A stretch of 64,000 nt of DNA from Alphaproteobacteria bacterium (GCA_947467345.1 CANIHD010000004.1:1-64000); one strand, 5' to 3'; positions 35,770-44,672 are shown, counted from the stretch's first letter. Notes: generated by a model from the sequence alone, not told the origin. A program made the numbers and translations.

Positions 35770-36259
35770 GCGGAGCCCCGCCTTCTGTTTCGGGACGGCC
35801 TTCTGTTTCGGGATGGCGACGGAACATGACGGTGGACACGAAGAACATCACGCGTTCGCGTCCACGCATCATATCGAAATGGAATTTCACGAAGCCGCGG
35901 TCGGGGCGTGATTTCGGCGCGCTGGTTTCGAGCACCGTCGCTTCAATGCGGATGTGATCGCCCGGGCGCGCCGGACGGCGCCATTGAATTTCTTCGACGC
36001 CCGGTGCGCCTAGGCTTGCTGCACGGCTAAACAATCCATCGACGGTGAGCCGCATGGTCAGCGCGCAAAGGTGCCAGCCGCTGGCGATCAACCCGCCGAG
36101 CATTCCATTCTTCGCCGCTTCTGGATCGACATGCATCGGCTGTGGATCGAACTCGCGCGCAAAAGCGACGATTTCATCTTCAGTCAGAACGTGTTCGCCA
36201 TAGGCGAATGTCTGTCCGGTTTTGAAATCCTCGAAATAGAGCACGGCGCCTTCACTCAT
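35759..36259 (-). CDS. MaoC-family dehydratase, paralogue
   Basis: A 166-residue hotdog protein with VLTEDEIVAFAREFDPQPMH and GLIASGWHLCALTMRLTVDG. It is clearly similar to the gene that follows it (same DPQPxH and LIASGWH motifs). The upstream gene of the pair, it ends 11 bases inside its partner. The Asp-His pair in DPQPMH is part of the hydratase active site. Tandem MaoC pairs often act in fatty acid or polyhydroxyalkanoate metabolism. Confidence 0.85.
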   Translation of the reverse strand: MSEGAVLYFEDFKTGQTFAYGEHVLTEDEIVAFAREFDPQPMHVDPEAAKNGMLGGLIASGWHLCALTMRLTVDGLFSRAASLGAPGVEEIQWRRPARPGDHIRIEATVLETSAPKSRPDRGFVKFHFDMMRGRERVMFFVSTVMFRRHPETEGRPETEGGAPHVA

Positions 36260-36274
36260 TGCTCATGTCCTAGA

Positions 36275-36448
36275 ATTTCCTCCCCCGTGTTCACGGGGGA
36301 GGTGTCGAGCCCGGCGTTCGTCCGGGTGAGAGGGTGGGGGCAAGCGGAGGCCCACCTCAACGCGATCTCGAACATTACCCATCACGATGTCGCCCCTCTG
36401 CCTCGCGCAACGCGCTCGGCACCTCCCCCGCTACGCAGGGGAGGAAAA
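36275..36448. repeat. Dispersed palindromic repeat, family B, copy 2
   Basis: The left end reads TTTCCTCCCCCGTGTTCACG and the right end CTCCCCCGCTACGCAGGGGA, with GGGGGAGGTGTCGAGC and GCGCTCGGCACC between them. The layout is the same as copy 1 at 30185. It fills the gap between ychF and the MaoC pair. Confidence 0.8.
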
Positions 36449-36449
36449 A

Positions 36450-37547
36450 CTACGCGTTAAAGCGGAAATGCACGACGTCGCCATCCTGCACTATGTATTC
36501 CTTGCCTTCGAGACGGAATTTTCCGATGTCGCGTGCACCCGCTTCGCCGCCCCCAGCGACATAATCGCCATAGGCAATGACTTCGGCGCGAATGAAGCCC
36601 CGTTCGAAATCGGTATGGATGACGCCTGCGGATTGCGGGGCTTTGGCGCCGTTCTTCACGGTCCAGGCGCGCGCTTCCTTCGGTCCGACGGTGAAGAAAG
36701 TGATGAGACCGAGGAGATCGTAGCCGGCGCGGATAAGGCGATTGAGGCCGGGTTCTTCTAGCCCCAGGCTTGAAAGATATTCAGCGCGTTCTTCGGCGCC
36801 GAGCTGCGCCACCTCTTCCTCGATGCGCGCAGAAACCGCGATGGCGCCAGCGCCCTGCGCCTTGGCCATTGCGAATGCACGCGCCGAAACATTGTTGCCC
36901 CCTACGGCCGCCTCTTCCTCGACATTGCAAACATAGAGCACGGGTTTTTCCGTGAGGAGGTTCAGGCGCTTATAGGGTTCGCGCTCATCCACTGAGAGTT
37001 CAGCCACGCGCGCGGGCTTGCCTTCGCGCAACAGCGTCAGCGCCTTCATCATCAGCGCATATAGCTCTTTCGATTCCTTCTCGCCGCCCTTCGCTTTCTT
37101 TTCGACAGGAATGACGCGCTTTTCCAAACTGTCGAGATCGGCCAGCATCAGTTCGGTTTCAACCGTTTCGGCATCCGCAACAGGATCGATGCGGTTTTCG
37201 ACATGGGTGATATCGTCGTTCTCAAAACAGCGCAGCACATGCACAATGGCATCCACTTCCCGAATATTGGCAAGGAACTGATTGCCCAGCCCTTCGCCCT
37301 TCGAGGCGCCGCGCACGAGGCCTGCAATATCGACGAACGTAATACGCGTCGGAATGATCTCGGCAGATTTCGCGATGGACGCGAGCGTATCGATGCGCGC
37401 GTCGGGAACGGCGACGTCGCCCACATTCGGCTCGATGGTGCAGAACGGATAATTGGCCGCCTGCGCAGCAGCGGTCTGCGTCAAAGCGTTGAAGAGCGTC
37501 GACTTGCCGACATTCGGCAATCCGACAATGCCGCATTTAAATCCCAT
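36450..37547 (-). CDS. ychF: Redox-regulated ATPase YchF (OBG family)
   Basis: A 365-residue OBG-type P-loop protein that binds ATP rather than GTP and associates with ribosomes. P-loop GLPNVGKS at residues 9-16, switch region [20 protein letters not shown], and a C-terminal TGS domain ([20 protein letters not shown]). It overlaps the upstream pth gene by 11 bases, giving rplY-pth-ychF order typical for Proteobacteria. Confidence 0.95.
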   Translation of the reverse strand: MGFKCGIVGLPNVGKSTLFNALTQTAAAQAANYPFCTIEPNVGDVAVPDARIDTLASIAKSAEIIPTRITFVDIAGLVRGASKGEGLGNQFLANIREVDAIVHVLRCFENDDITHVENRIDPVADAETVETELMLADLDSLEKRVIPVEKKAKGGEKESKELYALMMKALTLLREGKPARVAELSVDEREPYKRLNLLTEKPVLYVCNVEEEAAVGGNNVSARAFAMAKAQGAGAIAVSARIEEEVAQLGAEERAEYLSSLGLEEPGLNRLIRAGYDLLGLITFFTVGPKEARAWTVKNGAKAPQSAGVIHTDFERGFIRAEVIAYGDYVAGGGEAGARDIGKFRLEGKEYIVQDGDVVHFRFNA

Positions 37548-38175
37548 CGTTCTTCTTCTCTGGCTTCTTCTCCGGGGGGGCCGGGTTGTTGGGGCGCGGC
37601 GGTTTCATTGCCAGCGCGATACGATTCATGAATCCGGCGTCATCACCCGCCGCGAGATAAGGGGACGACTCTGCAATCGCACCGAGCAGCGGAACAAGCC
37701 ATTCTTTATCGGCTTTGGAAAAATCGTGCAGCGCGTAAGCAAGAACTGCCGGTTTGCCGGGGTGGCCAATGCCGACGCGTACGCGGCGATAATCGGCTCC
37801 CAGCGTCGCGGTGATGGAGCGCAAACCATTGTGCCCGGCATCGCCGCCGCCTTGTTTAGCGCGCAGTTTTCCCGGCGCCAGATCAAGCTCGTCATGCACG
37901 ACCACGACCGCATCGAGCGGAAGTTTCAGAAACCGCGCCGCCTCGCCGACGGCGCGCCCGCTTTCGTTCATATAGGTCATGGGTTTCAGCAGCAGCGTTT
38001 TGCGCCCGCCCAAAACACCTTCGCTGATGAAGCCGTGATAGCGCTGACGCCAGGGTGCAAAGCGGTGGGTTTCGGCAATCGCATCGACGGCCATGAAGCC
38101 GACATTGTGCCGGTGCCCGGCATATTTCTCGCCGGGATTGCCGAGACCCGCGATCAGCAGTGGCGTGTCAGACAT
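37537..38175 (-). CDS. pth: Peptidyl-tRNA hydrolase
   Basis: A 212-residue Pth that releases peptides from dropped-off peptidyl-tRNA. The active site lies in GLGNPGEKYAGHRHNVGF, with N13 and the catalytic H23. Later family blocks are LLKPMTYMNESGRAV and VVVHDELDLAPGKLRAKQGG. The C-terminus has a Pro/Lys-rich tail not needed for activity. It is the second gene of rplY-pth-ychF. Confidence 0.94.
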   Translation of the reverse strand: MSDTPLLIAGLGNPGEKYAGHRHNVGFMAVDAIAETHRFAPWRQRYHGFISEGVLGGRKTLLLKPMTYMNESGRAVGEAARFLKLPLDAVVVVHDELDLAPGKLRAKQGGGDAGHNGLRSITATLGADYRRVRVGIGHPGKPAVLAYALHDFSKADKEWLVPLLGAIAESSPYLAAGDDAGFMNRIALAMKPPRPNNPAPPEKKPEKKNDGI

Positions 38176-38223
38176 GGGAGGTCAGTACCACTGCGGGCCT
38201 CGTGCGCCGACCTATCGTCCTAC

Positions 38224-38253
38224 TCGCGCGCGCATCCAAACGAGCGCGCGCGA
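38224..38253. other. Ten-base perfect hairpin between rplY and pth
   Basis: TCGCGCGCGC at 38224-38233 pairs perfectly with GCGCGCGCGA at 38244-38253 across a ten-base loop. No T-run follows on either strand, so it is probably a partial attenuator or processing hairpin between rplY and pth, not a full terminator. Confidence 0.5.
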
Positions 38254-38270
38254 CAGACATGACGCAACGA

Positions 38271-38993
38271 CTATTTCTTGCCGGCCGGCGCCTTCGGAGC
38301 GGCCTTGCCTGCGGCCGGAGCGGCAGCACCAACTTTGGCTGCGGGGGCAGCGCCGGCTTTGGCGGCGGCGCCTTCGGCCGGAGCAGCTTCCGCGGCAGCG
38401 GCAGCGACAGGCGCTTCTTCCGTGTAGGTCGTCGGCGGCGCGAGTGTAGCAACCGTGAAGTCACGGTTCTGAATCACCGGGCGCACGCCTTCAGGCAATT
38501 TGAAGTGCGAGATGTGCAGCGAGTCGCCGATATCGAGGTTCGAGAGATCGCCATCAATGAAGGTCGGAATGTTGTCGACCGGGCAATAGAGCTCGACTTC
38601 GTGGCGCACGATATTGAGCACGCCGCCGCGCTTAATGCCGGGCGAAACTTCCTGGCCGTGGAAATGCACGGGGATATTCAGCGCGATTCTGGAACCTTCG
38701 ACGAGGCGCAGGAAATCGACATGGATCGGACGGTCGGTAACCGGATCGGTCTGAACGGCGCGGCTGATGACGCGCGTCTGCTTGCCGTCGATCTCGAGCA
38801 TAACGAGCGTCGAAAGCAGCGTGCCGGTGCCGTACAGCTTGGTGAAGCCGCGCTCATCGACCGAAACCAGCGTCGGCTCGGTGCCGCCGCCATAGACGAT
38901 GCCCGGGATCTGGCCTTTTTGGCGGGTCCGGTACGAGGGGCCCTTGCCCCGATTGGCGCGCGGCTCGGCGCGCAGGTTCTGCATTTCGGCCAT
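38271..38993 (-). CDS. rplY: 50S ribosomal protein L25/general stress protein Ctc
   Basis: A 240-residue long-form L25 that binds 5S rRNA. The L25 domain spans about residues 5-95 (LRAEPRANRGKGPSYRTRQK, GQIPGIVYGGG). The Ctc-type beta domain follows (IALNIPVHFHGQEVSPGIKR), ending in an Ala/Lys-rich tail (GAAPAAKVGAAAPAAGKAAP) common in Alphaproteobacteria. First gene of rplY-pth-ychF. Confidence 0.94.
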   Translation of the reverse strand: MAEMQNLRAEPRANRGKGPSYRTRQKGQIPGIVYGGGTEPTLVSVDERGFTKLYGTGTLLSTLVMLEIDGKQTRVISRAVQTDPVTDRPIHVDFLRLVEGSRIALNIPVHFHGQEVSPGIKRGGVLNIVRHEVELYCPVDNIPTFIDGDLSNLDIGDSLHISHFKLPEGVRPVIQNRDFTVATLAPPTTYTEEAPVAAAAAEAAPAEGAAAKAGAAPAAKVGAAAPAAGKAAPKAPAGKK

Positions 38994-39171
38994 GGCGGAA
39001 TTCCTTGGAATTTCGAGCTCAGCGGAGAGGCTTGGGGCCCGGAAAGGCGAGGCTATTAGCCTAGGCGACCGGCAAAGACAACCCGGGATTGGAGCTCCGC
39101 GACATTGCTCCTCGGGATAGGCGAAAATAGCTGCCCATTGAGGGTTTCGAGGCCCTTTTGTTCAAGCCGGC

Positions 39172-39339
39172 CTATTTCGGCTCGCTGCCCTCAGCCTGGG
39201 CGTCGGCGTCTTCCATTTCGTGCTTGGTTTCGCCTTTTCCCGCCTGCCGCTCGCCCTTCCAAAACGTCCGCTTGGTGAAGCGCAAATGCTTCCACCAATT
39301 GCCGGAGGTGATCAGGACGCCTTTTTTCACGGTAGCCAT
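39172..39339 (-). CDS. Small conserved basic protein, 55 residues
   Basis: A short frame from ATG 39339. The product has a basic, aromatic-rich first half (VKKGVLITSGNWWKHLRFTK and RTFWKGERQA) and an acidic tail (KHEMEDADAQAEGSEPK). The KHLR/FWKxER pattern is reminiscent of small alphaproteobacterial hypothetical proteins. No function known. It stands between rplY and the AI-2E-type transporter gene, on the same strand as both. Confidence 0.6.
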   Translation of the reverse strand: MATVKKGVLITSGNWWKHLRFTKRTFWKGERQAGKGETKHEMEDADAQAEGSEPK

Positions 39340-39379
39340 GGGCCGAATATAGGTTCCGGCGAGCCGGCCCGCTACGGCC

Positions 39380-40420
39380 CTACCCTGGGTGCCGCTTCTC
39401 CAACACGTCCTCGACATAGGCCATGCGGATAATGGTCTGCGCCACCACGGTCATGGGCGTGGCAAGGAGCACGCCCCAGAGGCCGAACAGGAGACCGAAC
39501 GCGATCATGGCGAGAAGGCTGACCACCGGCGGCATGTGAACCGTCCAGCGCTGCAGCAAAGGAAGGCTGATATTGCCCTCAAGCTGCTGCGCGACGACAT
39601 AAACGCCCGCCGCATAGAGCGCGAGTTCGGGGCTGACCGACAAAGCCAGAAGCAGCCCCGGAACGGTCGCCACGATGGGGCCGATATAGGGAACGAACAC
39701 CGAAAGGCCGGACAGCACGCCAAGGGCAAAGGCAAACGGCACGCCGACCAGCCACAAACCGACCCCGGAGATGATTCCGAGGAACAGCATGTCCAGCGTC
39801 ATCGCAGCCAGCCAGCGGCGCAAATTTACCGCTGAGGCCAGCATGATCTCATGCGCCCGCACCCGCTTGGACATCGGCAGAAGCCGCAATGCCCCGTTTG
39901 AGTAGGAGGCGGAATCGGCCGCCAGATAGATGCCGATCACCAGGATTAGAAGCGCATTGGCGATGCCGCTAACGATGGCGCTCGCAAACGGTAGCGCGCT
40001 GATCATGGCGGTGGCCGCCTGGCCGGTCTGGCTTTCGACGCCTTCCAGAATTTGCCGGCCTAAGGCCCATTTTCCGAGCCAAGCGCGGAAGGCCTCCCAC
40101 GCGGTGGGCAGGCTGTCGAACAAAGCCCCGAACTGCGCCGATGCCCCGGCGCCGAACATCCCCAGGAACCCAAACACCAGAATGACGAGGCCGATCGTGG
40201 TGAGGGCGAGCGCGACATGTTCCGAAACGCCGGTGCGCTGGGCCAGAGGCCTCGCGATATTGTTGAGCGCAACAGCAACAACAATGCCGCCGAAGCCGAT
40301 GAGAAGCACCTGCGCCACCCACCACGCCGCCAAGAGCAGCGCCAGCACCGTGCCTGCGATCAGAACCTTGCCGACAAAGCTAGGTTCGGAGCGAGGCTGA
40401 ACTTCCCCCTCTTTCAACAT
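39380..40420 (-). CDS. AI-2E family transporter (PerM/TqsA-like)
   Basis: A 346-residue polytopic protein of the AI-2 exporter superfamily. Hydrophobic segments include VLIAGTVLALLLAAWWVAQV, ALALTTIGLVILVFGFLGMF and the late YAAGVYVVAQQLEGNISLPL. The last matches the conserved motif of this family, followed by PPVVSLLAMIAFGLLFGLWG. The likely start is ATG 40420 (MLKEGEVQ); an in-frame extension to 40576 is polar and unlikely. Actual cargo is unknown in most members. Confidence 0.85.
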   Translation of the reverse strand: MLKEGEVQPRSEPSFVGKVLIAGTVLALLLAAWWVAQVLLIGFGGIVVAVALNNIARPLAQRTGVSEHVALALTTIGLVILVFGFLGMFGAGASAQFGALFDSLPTAWEAFRAWLGKWALGRQILEGVESQTGQAATAMISALPFASAIVSGIANALLILVIGIYLAADSASYSNGALRLLPMSKRVRAHEIMLASAVNLRRWLAAMTLDMLFLGIISGVGLWLVGVPFAFALGVLSGLSVFVPYIGPIVATVPGLLLALSVSPELALYAAGVYVVAQQLEGNISLPLLQRWTVHMPPVVSLLAMIAFGLLFGLWGVLLATPMTVVAQTIIRMAYVEDVLEKRHPG

Positions 40421-40565
40421 GAGTTCGATATGTCCGTTGCGCGGAGTGGCGCAAACAATATGCTCAAGCCGCGCAGAAGGGACAATACTCGTCCCCGCGC
40501 CGCGGCCGTCCGTACAAGATATTTTTTGCACGCAATCAGGCGACCGCAATTCCTGGGGGGACATA

Positions 40566-40976
40566 ATGACCATCAATTACCTTGCGATAGTGGCAGCTGC
40601 GGTGGCCGCCTGGCTGGCGGGTGCGGTTTGGTATGGCGTGCTGGCGAAGCCTAGGATCGCGGCGCTTGGCTGGACCGATGCCGACGTGACGGACGCATCG
40701 GGAAAGCGCGTGATGCCCGTGGGCCCGATGATCATTTCGTTCATCGCCGAACTTATCATGGCCTATTTGATGTCGGGCCTCCTCTATCATCTCGGTGGAC
40801 CCAACCCGGTGCGCGGCGCCATTGCCGGCGCGTTGATTTGGCTGGGCTTTGTCGTCACCACCAACGCCGTCAACAATGCCTATCAGAGGCGCAAACTCAT
40901 GCTGACGATTATCGACAGCGGCCACTGGCTTGTGGTGCTGGTGCTGCAAGGCGTGGTGCTCGGACTGTTTCGCTAG
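40566..40976 (+). CDS. DUF1761 membrane protein
   Basis: A 136-residue protein with four hydrophobic segments (NYLAIVAAAVAAWLAGAVWY at the start, VVLVLQGVVLGLF at the end) and the DUF1761 pattern VWYGVLAKPRIAALGW. The ATG has a strong GGGGGG ribosome site 6 bases upstream. Divergent from the transporter and first of three consecutive small membrane-protein genes. Role unknown. Confidence 0.8.
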   Translation: MTINYLAIVAAAVAAWLAGAVWYGVLAKPRIAALGWTDADVTDASGKRVMPVGPMIISFIAELIMAYLMSGLLYHLGGPNPVRGAIAGALIWLGFVVTTNAVNNAYQRRKLMLTIIDSGHWLVVLVLQGVVLGLFR

Positions 40977-40988
40977 CGCGCGATCCGC

Positions 40989-41501
40989 GTGGATTCGTTT
41001 CTTCCTTGGCTCGAAGGCACGGCGCTTAGTCTTTACGTGCGCGAGTCGGAATCGATTGCGTTCGGCTTTCCGGGAATTCTCGTTCTGCACACACTGGGAA
41101 TGGGATTTCTCGCCGGCATCTCCTTCGCGATCGATTTGCGCATCCTCGGGTTCGCGCGCGGCGTCAGCCTTAGCGCTTTGCAAAAATTCCTGCCGCTTTT
41201 CGCGGTGGCGCTGGTCGTGAATGTCGTGTCCGGCATTCTTCTTTTGATCGGTTACCCCACCAAAGCGCTGACCAATCCGGTGTTCTATGTGAAGCTCACG
41301 CTCATCGCGTGCGGGCTTTTTCTCTTGCAGCGCATACGCCGCGAAGCTTTCGCCCCTGGGCTCACATTCGAACCCTTCCCGAAAAATCTCCGCCGCATCG
41401 CCATCGCGTCAATCATCTGTTGGATGGGCGCGATCACAGCGGGACGTTTCCTCGCTTACACCTACATTTTTCTCCTCTACGGCCACGCGACGCGATTCTG
41501 A
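40989..41501 (+). CDS. Four-helix membrane protein (DUF6644-like), copy 1
   Basis: A 170-residue protein with about four helices. A membrane-embedded histidine lies in GILVLHTLGMGFLAG, followed by DLRILGFARG and a C-terminal AITAGRFLAYTYIFLLYG. The layout (xLHxxGxxxxxG...DLRxLG) is shared with the next gene and with DUF6644/DUF2214-like proteins, where the His might bind heme. GTG start at 40989. It is 12 bases after the DUF1761 gene. Confidence 0.7.
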   Translation: MDSFLPWLEGTALSLYVRESESIAFGFPGILVLHTLGMGFLAGISFAIDLRILGFARGVSLSALQKFLPLFAVALVVNVVSGILLLIGYPTKALTNPVFYVKLTLIACGLFLLQRIRREAFAPGLTFEPFPKNLRRIAIASIICWMGAITAGRFLAYTYIFLLYGHATRF

Positions 41502-41531
41502 TGGGCGATTCTGATTGATGGGCGATTCTGG
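41499..41531 (+). repeat. Short tandem duplication around a start codon
   Basis: TGATGGGCGATTC occurs at 41499 and again at about 41516, in the junction between the two DUF6644-like genes. The first copy overlaps the stop of gene 1 and encodes only ATG GGC GAT TCT GAT TGA. The second begins gene 2. Confidence 0.8.
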
Positions 41532-42030
41532 CATCATCCAACCGTGGGAAGCCTGGGTGCGCAGCACCTGGCTACACCAATGGGTGCATTCCGATTTGTG
41601 GATCTGGCCGATTTGCGAGTCGCTCCATTTCATCGGGCTCTCGTTTCTGTTCGGCTCGGTTGCGCTGTTTGACTTACGCGTTCTCGGCGTCGCCAAAGCG
41701 ATCCCGGTAATGGCGCTGCATCGCCTGATCCCGTTCGGTATTGCCGGCTTCGTGGTCAATCTTCTGACCGGGATCGTGTTCTTCTCAGGCTATCCAGAGC
41801 AATACGCCTACAACGCCGCCTTCCGCGTGAAGCTGGTGCTGCTGGTCCTCGCCGGGCTCAACGCCGCCCTTTTCTACACGGCCATCTTCCGGGACGTTCG
41901 CACCCTGCCCGCCGGCGCCGACGCGCCTTTCAAAGCCAAGCTGATTACCGGGATTTCTTTAGGCGCCTGGATCGGCGTACTGATCTGCGGCCGTCTTCTG
42001 ACCTTTTTCCGCCCACCGTTTTTTCATTGA
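41518..42030 (+). CDS. Four-helix membrane protein (DUF6644-like), copy 2
   Basis: A 170-residue paralogue of the preceding gene: ICESLHFIGLSFLFGSVALF then DLRVLGVAKA, and ISLGAWIGVLICGRLLTFFR at the end. The second starts near a short tandem duplication of the ATGGGCGATTCTG segment, see 41499-41531. Function unknown; both copies may form one complex. Confidence 0.7.
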   Translation: MGDSGIIQPWEAWVRSTWLHQWVHSDLWIWPICESLHFIGLSFLFGSVALFDLRVLGVAKAIPVMALHRLIPFGIAGFVVNLLTGIVFFSGYPEQYAYNAAFRVKLVLLVLAGLNAALFYTAIFRDVRTLPAGADAPFKAKLITGISLGAWIGVLICGRLLTFFRPPFFH

Positions 42031-42148
42031 TGGGGCATTGGACCTTAGTGTCGCGTTTGGAAAATGAACGGGATGCTGGCGCTGTTTGCTGACCAAGAAG
42101 AGCCAATTGCGAAGTGCGGGCCGTATAAAAGGAGGGCGGCGTGACCCA

Positions 42149-42505
42149 ATGCAGCGCAGACTAAAACTCCTGCACTCATTTGTTCAGGCATTTTCTAGCC
42201 TTCCTGCTGCCTATGATCAGGGGCAAGCTTTGCAGCGATCCTTTGATCTAGTCGCAGCTCGGAGGCCGGACTTGGTCAGCAAAGGGCTTTTTGCCGAGCG
42301 CGCTCGAAGCACGGCACAGCTCGAAAAAGTTCTTAGAGAAGCTCTAAAAGAACTTGAAGCCGTCGCTGCTGAGACCCCAAACGACGAATTAATCTATGCG
42401 CCTTACCTGGGCCATCTCAGGTTCAACCATTCGACCGGCCGGCTACATTTGGGACACAGCAGAACCTGGGTTTACGTTTTTCCAGACGTCAAAAATTCAA
42501 GCTGA
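42149..42505 (+). CDS. Hypothetical protein, 118 residues
   Basis: A reading frame from ATG 42149 with GGAGGG about 12 bases upstream. The predicted product is mainly helical in its first 80 residues (RLKLLHSFVQAFSSLP, RARSTAQLEKVLREALKELE) and ends in a strand-rich HLRFNHSTGRLHLGHSRTWV segment. I do not recognise the family. It uses more AT-ending codons than the surrounding genes, suggesting transfer or weak selection. Confidence 0.5.
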   Translation: MQRRLKLLHSFVQAFSSLPAAYDQGQALQRSFDLVAARRPDLVSKGLFAERARSTAQLEKVLREALKELEAVAAETPNDELIYAPYLGHLRFNHSTGRLHLGHSRTWVYVFPDVKNSS

Positions 42506-42595
42506 GCCACTGCCGGCCTTTTTTGGCCCAACTTGCCAAGCCGCCCCGGCTTCGCTTATAAGCCGCGCTTTCCAGCGTCTTAGGGACCATTTGCC

Positions 42596-42820
42596 ATGAA
42601 AAAGGGCATTCATCCGGACTACCATTTCGTGACTGTCGCGCTCAACGACGGCACGAGCTACCGCACCCGGACGACCTGGGGCGAATCCGACGCCAAGATG
42701 ACGTTGGACATCGACCCGACGACGCACCCGGCATGGACCGGCGGCACCCAGAACCTTCTGGACCGCGGCGGCCGTCTGACCCGCTTCAACAAGAAGTTCA
42801 AGGATTTCGTCGGCAGCTAA
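42596..42820 (+). CDS. rpmE: 50S ribosomal protein L31
   Basis: A 74-residue L31, opening with [20 protein letters not shown] and ending with [17 protein letters not shown]. It lacks the four cysteines of the zinc form, as is usual for Alphaproteobacteria, and keeps the [13 protein letters not shown] block. It stands alone at a convergent boundary. Confidence 0.95.
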   Translation: MKKGIHPDYHFVTVALNDGTSYRTRTTWGESDAKMTLDIDPTTHPAWTGGTQNLLDRGGRLTRFNKKFKDFVGS

Positions 42821-42830
42821 GACGCGCCGT

Positions 42831-43688
42831 CTATCCTTCGCCGTTCTTCATTCTCGCGACCAAAGCCTCCAGCCGCGCACGCATCTCGCGGGCGGGCAGA
42901 TGATGGCTGCCGCCATGGCCGGCAAACACCCAATCAAAATCGTAAGCTGCGAGGCGCGCCAGCGATGTCGCCTGCTTGTCCCATGAGTACCAGCAGAATT
43001 CGCGCCAGGCGCTGAGATCGCCCTCTTCGAAATCCCAGGCCAGACTGTCGCCCGTGAAGAGGCAGTGCCCGTCGTGGAGAAATACGACGCTGCCTTTGGT
43101 GTGACCGGGCACCGGAACGGCAATGAAATTCTCCACAATTGCCGTCGGCTCGCGGCCACGGATCAGATCACTCACGAATTTCGCCGCTGCGCGGTCCCAT
43201 TCATGAATCCAAACGAGGGCGCCGAAATGCTTCGCATAGGCTTCCGCGTCGCCGACATCGTCGCGGTGCGTGAGCACGATATGCGCGAGCCCGCCCCATT
43301 CTTCAAGCTTCGCAGTGACCGCGCGCGTCCAGCGCGGCGAATCCACCATGATCGAACCCGTGTCGCGGCGAACGAGAAACGAATGCGCACCGGCGGCGTG
43401 TGCGGCGTTGTACCCGAGGCGATAAACGCCCTCCGTCATACGTTCCGGAAAAACATCTGCCGGTTGTTCGGTTGCCGTGTCGCTGCGCACCGACGCTGTC
43501 GGGCACAGCAGCCGCGCGCGCCACGCCATGCGGATTTCGTCTTCGGTTTGCGGCTGACGCGCGAAGACGGATTGTCCGTCTTTCTCGACAATCAATCCCG
43601 GCGCAACTGTGCGCGCAGCGGTGCAATCGCTGCAGGCCGTGTCGATATACCAATTACCGAGCGCGTTGCCCGCGTGGCGCTTGCGCAT
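42831..43688 (-). CDS. Ferredoxin-like domain fused to MBL-fold hydrolase
   Basis: A 285-residue protein. The first ~75 residues look like a small single-cluster ferredoxin domain (WYIDTACSDCTAARTVAPGL; cysteines 19 and 22, and C62-P63). The rest is a metallo-beta-lactamase fold with LTHRDDVGDAEAY (a variant of HxHxDH), VPGHTKGSVVFL, LFTGDSLAWDF and VFAGHGGSHHLP. The order and motifs agree with a known family of MBL hydrolases with an N-terminal ferredoxin-like part. With only three cysteines visible, cluster binding is uncertain. Reaction unknown. Confidence 0.8.
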   Translation of the reverse strand: MRKRHAGNALGNWYIDTACSDCTAARTVAPGLIVEKDGQSVFARQPQTEDEIRMAWRARLLCPTASVRSDTATEQPADVFPERMTEGVYRLGYNAAHAAGAHSFLVRRDTGSIMVDSPRWTRAVTAKLEEWGGLAHIVLTHRDDVGDAEAYAKHFGALVWIHEWDRAAAKFVSDLIRGREPTAIVENFIAVPVPGHTKGSVVFLHDGHCLFTGDSLAWDFEEGDLSAWREFCWYSWDKQATSLARLAAYDFDWVFAGHGGSHHLPAREMRARLEALVARMKNGEG

Positions 43689-43720
43689 ACACTCATCATG
43701 GCGCCGTTAGGCGATGATGA

Positions 43721-44242
43721 CTAGTCGGCGTCGTTCTTGCCGAAAGCCGCTTGCAGCCGCGCCAAATGTGTTTGCGGACCGAGCGAAGGCGGAGGTGGAT
43801 TGCGGAACAGAACATCATCGAGATGCGCGATGCGGCGATAGAGACTTTCGCTGCGCTCCAACAATTCTATGAGCTTGCGCGGCAGTTCGGCGACGCCGTC
43901 TTCGCGGCGGCCCATGCAGATTTCACGCGCGCCCAAACGATAGCGATCCGAGGCGGCATCTTCCGCGCTCATATCGCCTTCTTGCACAGCACGCTGCACC
44001 AGAAGCCAGCTTGCCGCCTGCATCAAACGCGTCGTCACGCGCATGCTTTCGCCGGCATAGAGCAGCGCAGCTTTGCGCGACAACTCGCGCGATTCATCGC
44101 GTCCGCGTCCATCGAGATAGCGCGCGCATTCTTCCACCATGCCCATGCCCTCTTCGAACGTGCGTTCGAACAAAGCGGATGTGATGAAATTCTGCGCCGT
44201 CAACTCGGCGGTGGTTTGATCGTCGACCAGTTCAGCAGCCAT
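43721..44242 (-). CDS. rcdA: RcdA-like protein (DUF1465), CtrA proteolysis adaptor family
   Basis: A 173-residue all-helical protein of the DUF1465 family. In Caulobacter the member RcdA helps deliver the master cell-cycle regulator CtrA to ClpXP. Recognisable blocks are ALFERTFEEGMGMVEECARY, LYAGESMRVTTRLMQAASWL and VQEGDMSAEDAASDRYRLG. ATG 44242 (MAAELVDDQ) is preferred over an in-frame extension to 44314. DUF1192 lies upstream on the same strand, as in many relatives. Role in CtrA degradation is by homology only. Confidence 0.8.
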   Translation of the reverse strand: MAAELVDDQTTAELTAQNFITSALFERTFEEGMGMVEECARYLDGRGRDESRELSRKAALLYAGESMRVTTRLMQAASWLLVQRAVQEGDMSAEDAASDRYRLGAREICMGRREDGVAELPRKLIELLERSESLYRRIAHLDDVLFRNPPPPSLGPQTHLARLQAAFGKNDAD

Positions 44243-44361
44243 GCGGACTGGGTCCCCCCATTTGCGAGGGCAAGCTAGCAAGTGCCGTCTCACAACGAAA
44301 GGAAAAGGCTGCACTTGGTTACGATGGAGCGGGCGTCAGAAATTAACGACAATGACGATGA

Positions 44362-44559
44362 TTAACGTTTGAAAATCGCATCCGCTGCGGAGCGCGTAAT
44401 TCCGCGCCTATTGATCGCGTCGCGCGCGCGAAGAATTTCACCCTCCAAAATTCGGATGCGTTCTTCCAATTCAGCCGCGGAAAGTGCCGAAATATCCTGC
44501 CCAATCGTCACATCTTGTTTGGGCTTGCGCGGCAGCATCTCTTCGGCGTCAATCGCCAT
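44362..44559 (-). CDS. DUF1192 domain-containing protein
   Basis: A 65-residue protein with the DUF1192 core: LSAAELEERIRILEGEILRA followed by DAINRRG and SAADAIFKR. It is likely a short coiled coil. It sits upstream of the rcdA-like gene, a common arrangement. Function unknown. Confidence 0.88.
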   Translation of the reverse strand: MAIDAEEMLPRKPKQDVTIGQDISALSAAELEERIRILEGEILRARDAINRRGITRSAADAIFKR

Positions 44560-44672
44560 CGGCGGCCTCCATTGCTGTGGATGTCGAAATGTTGCGGCGC
44601 AATTCTTGGATATGACGCCGAGAGGCGCAAGAAATTCGCACGTAAATCATCTGCCTTGTTTTGGAGGTGAGA

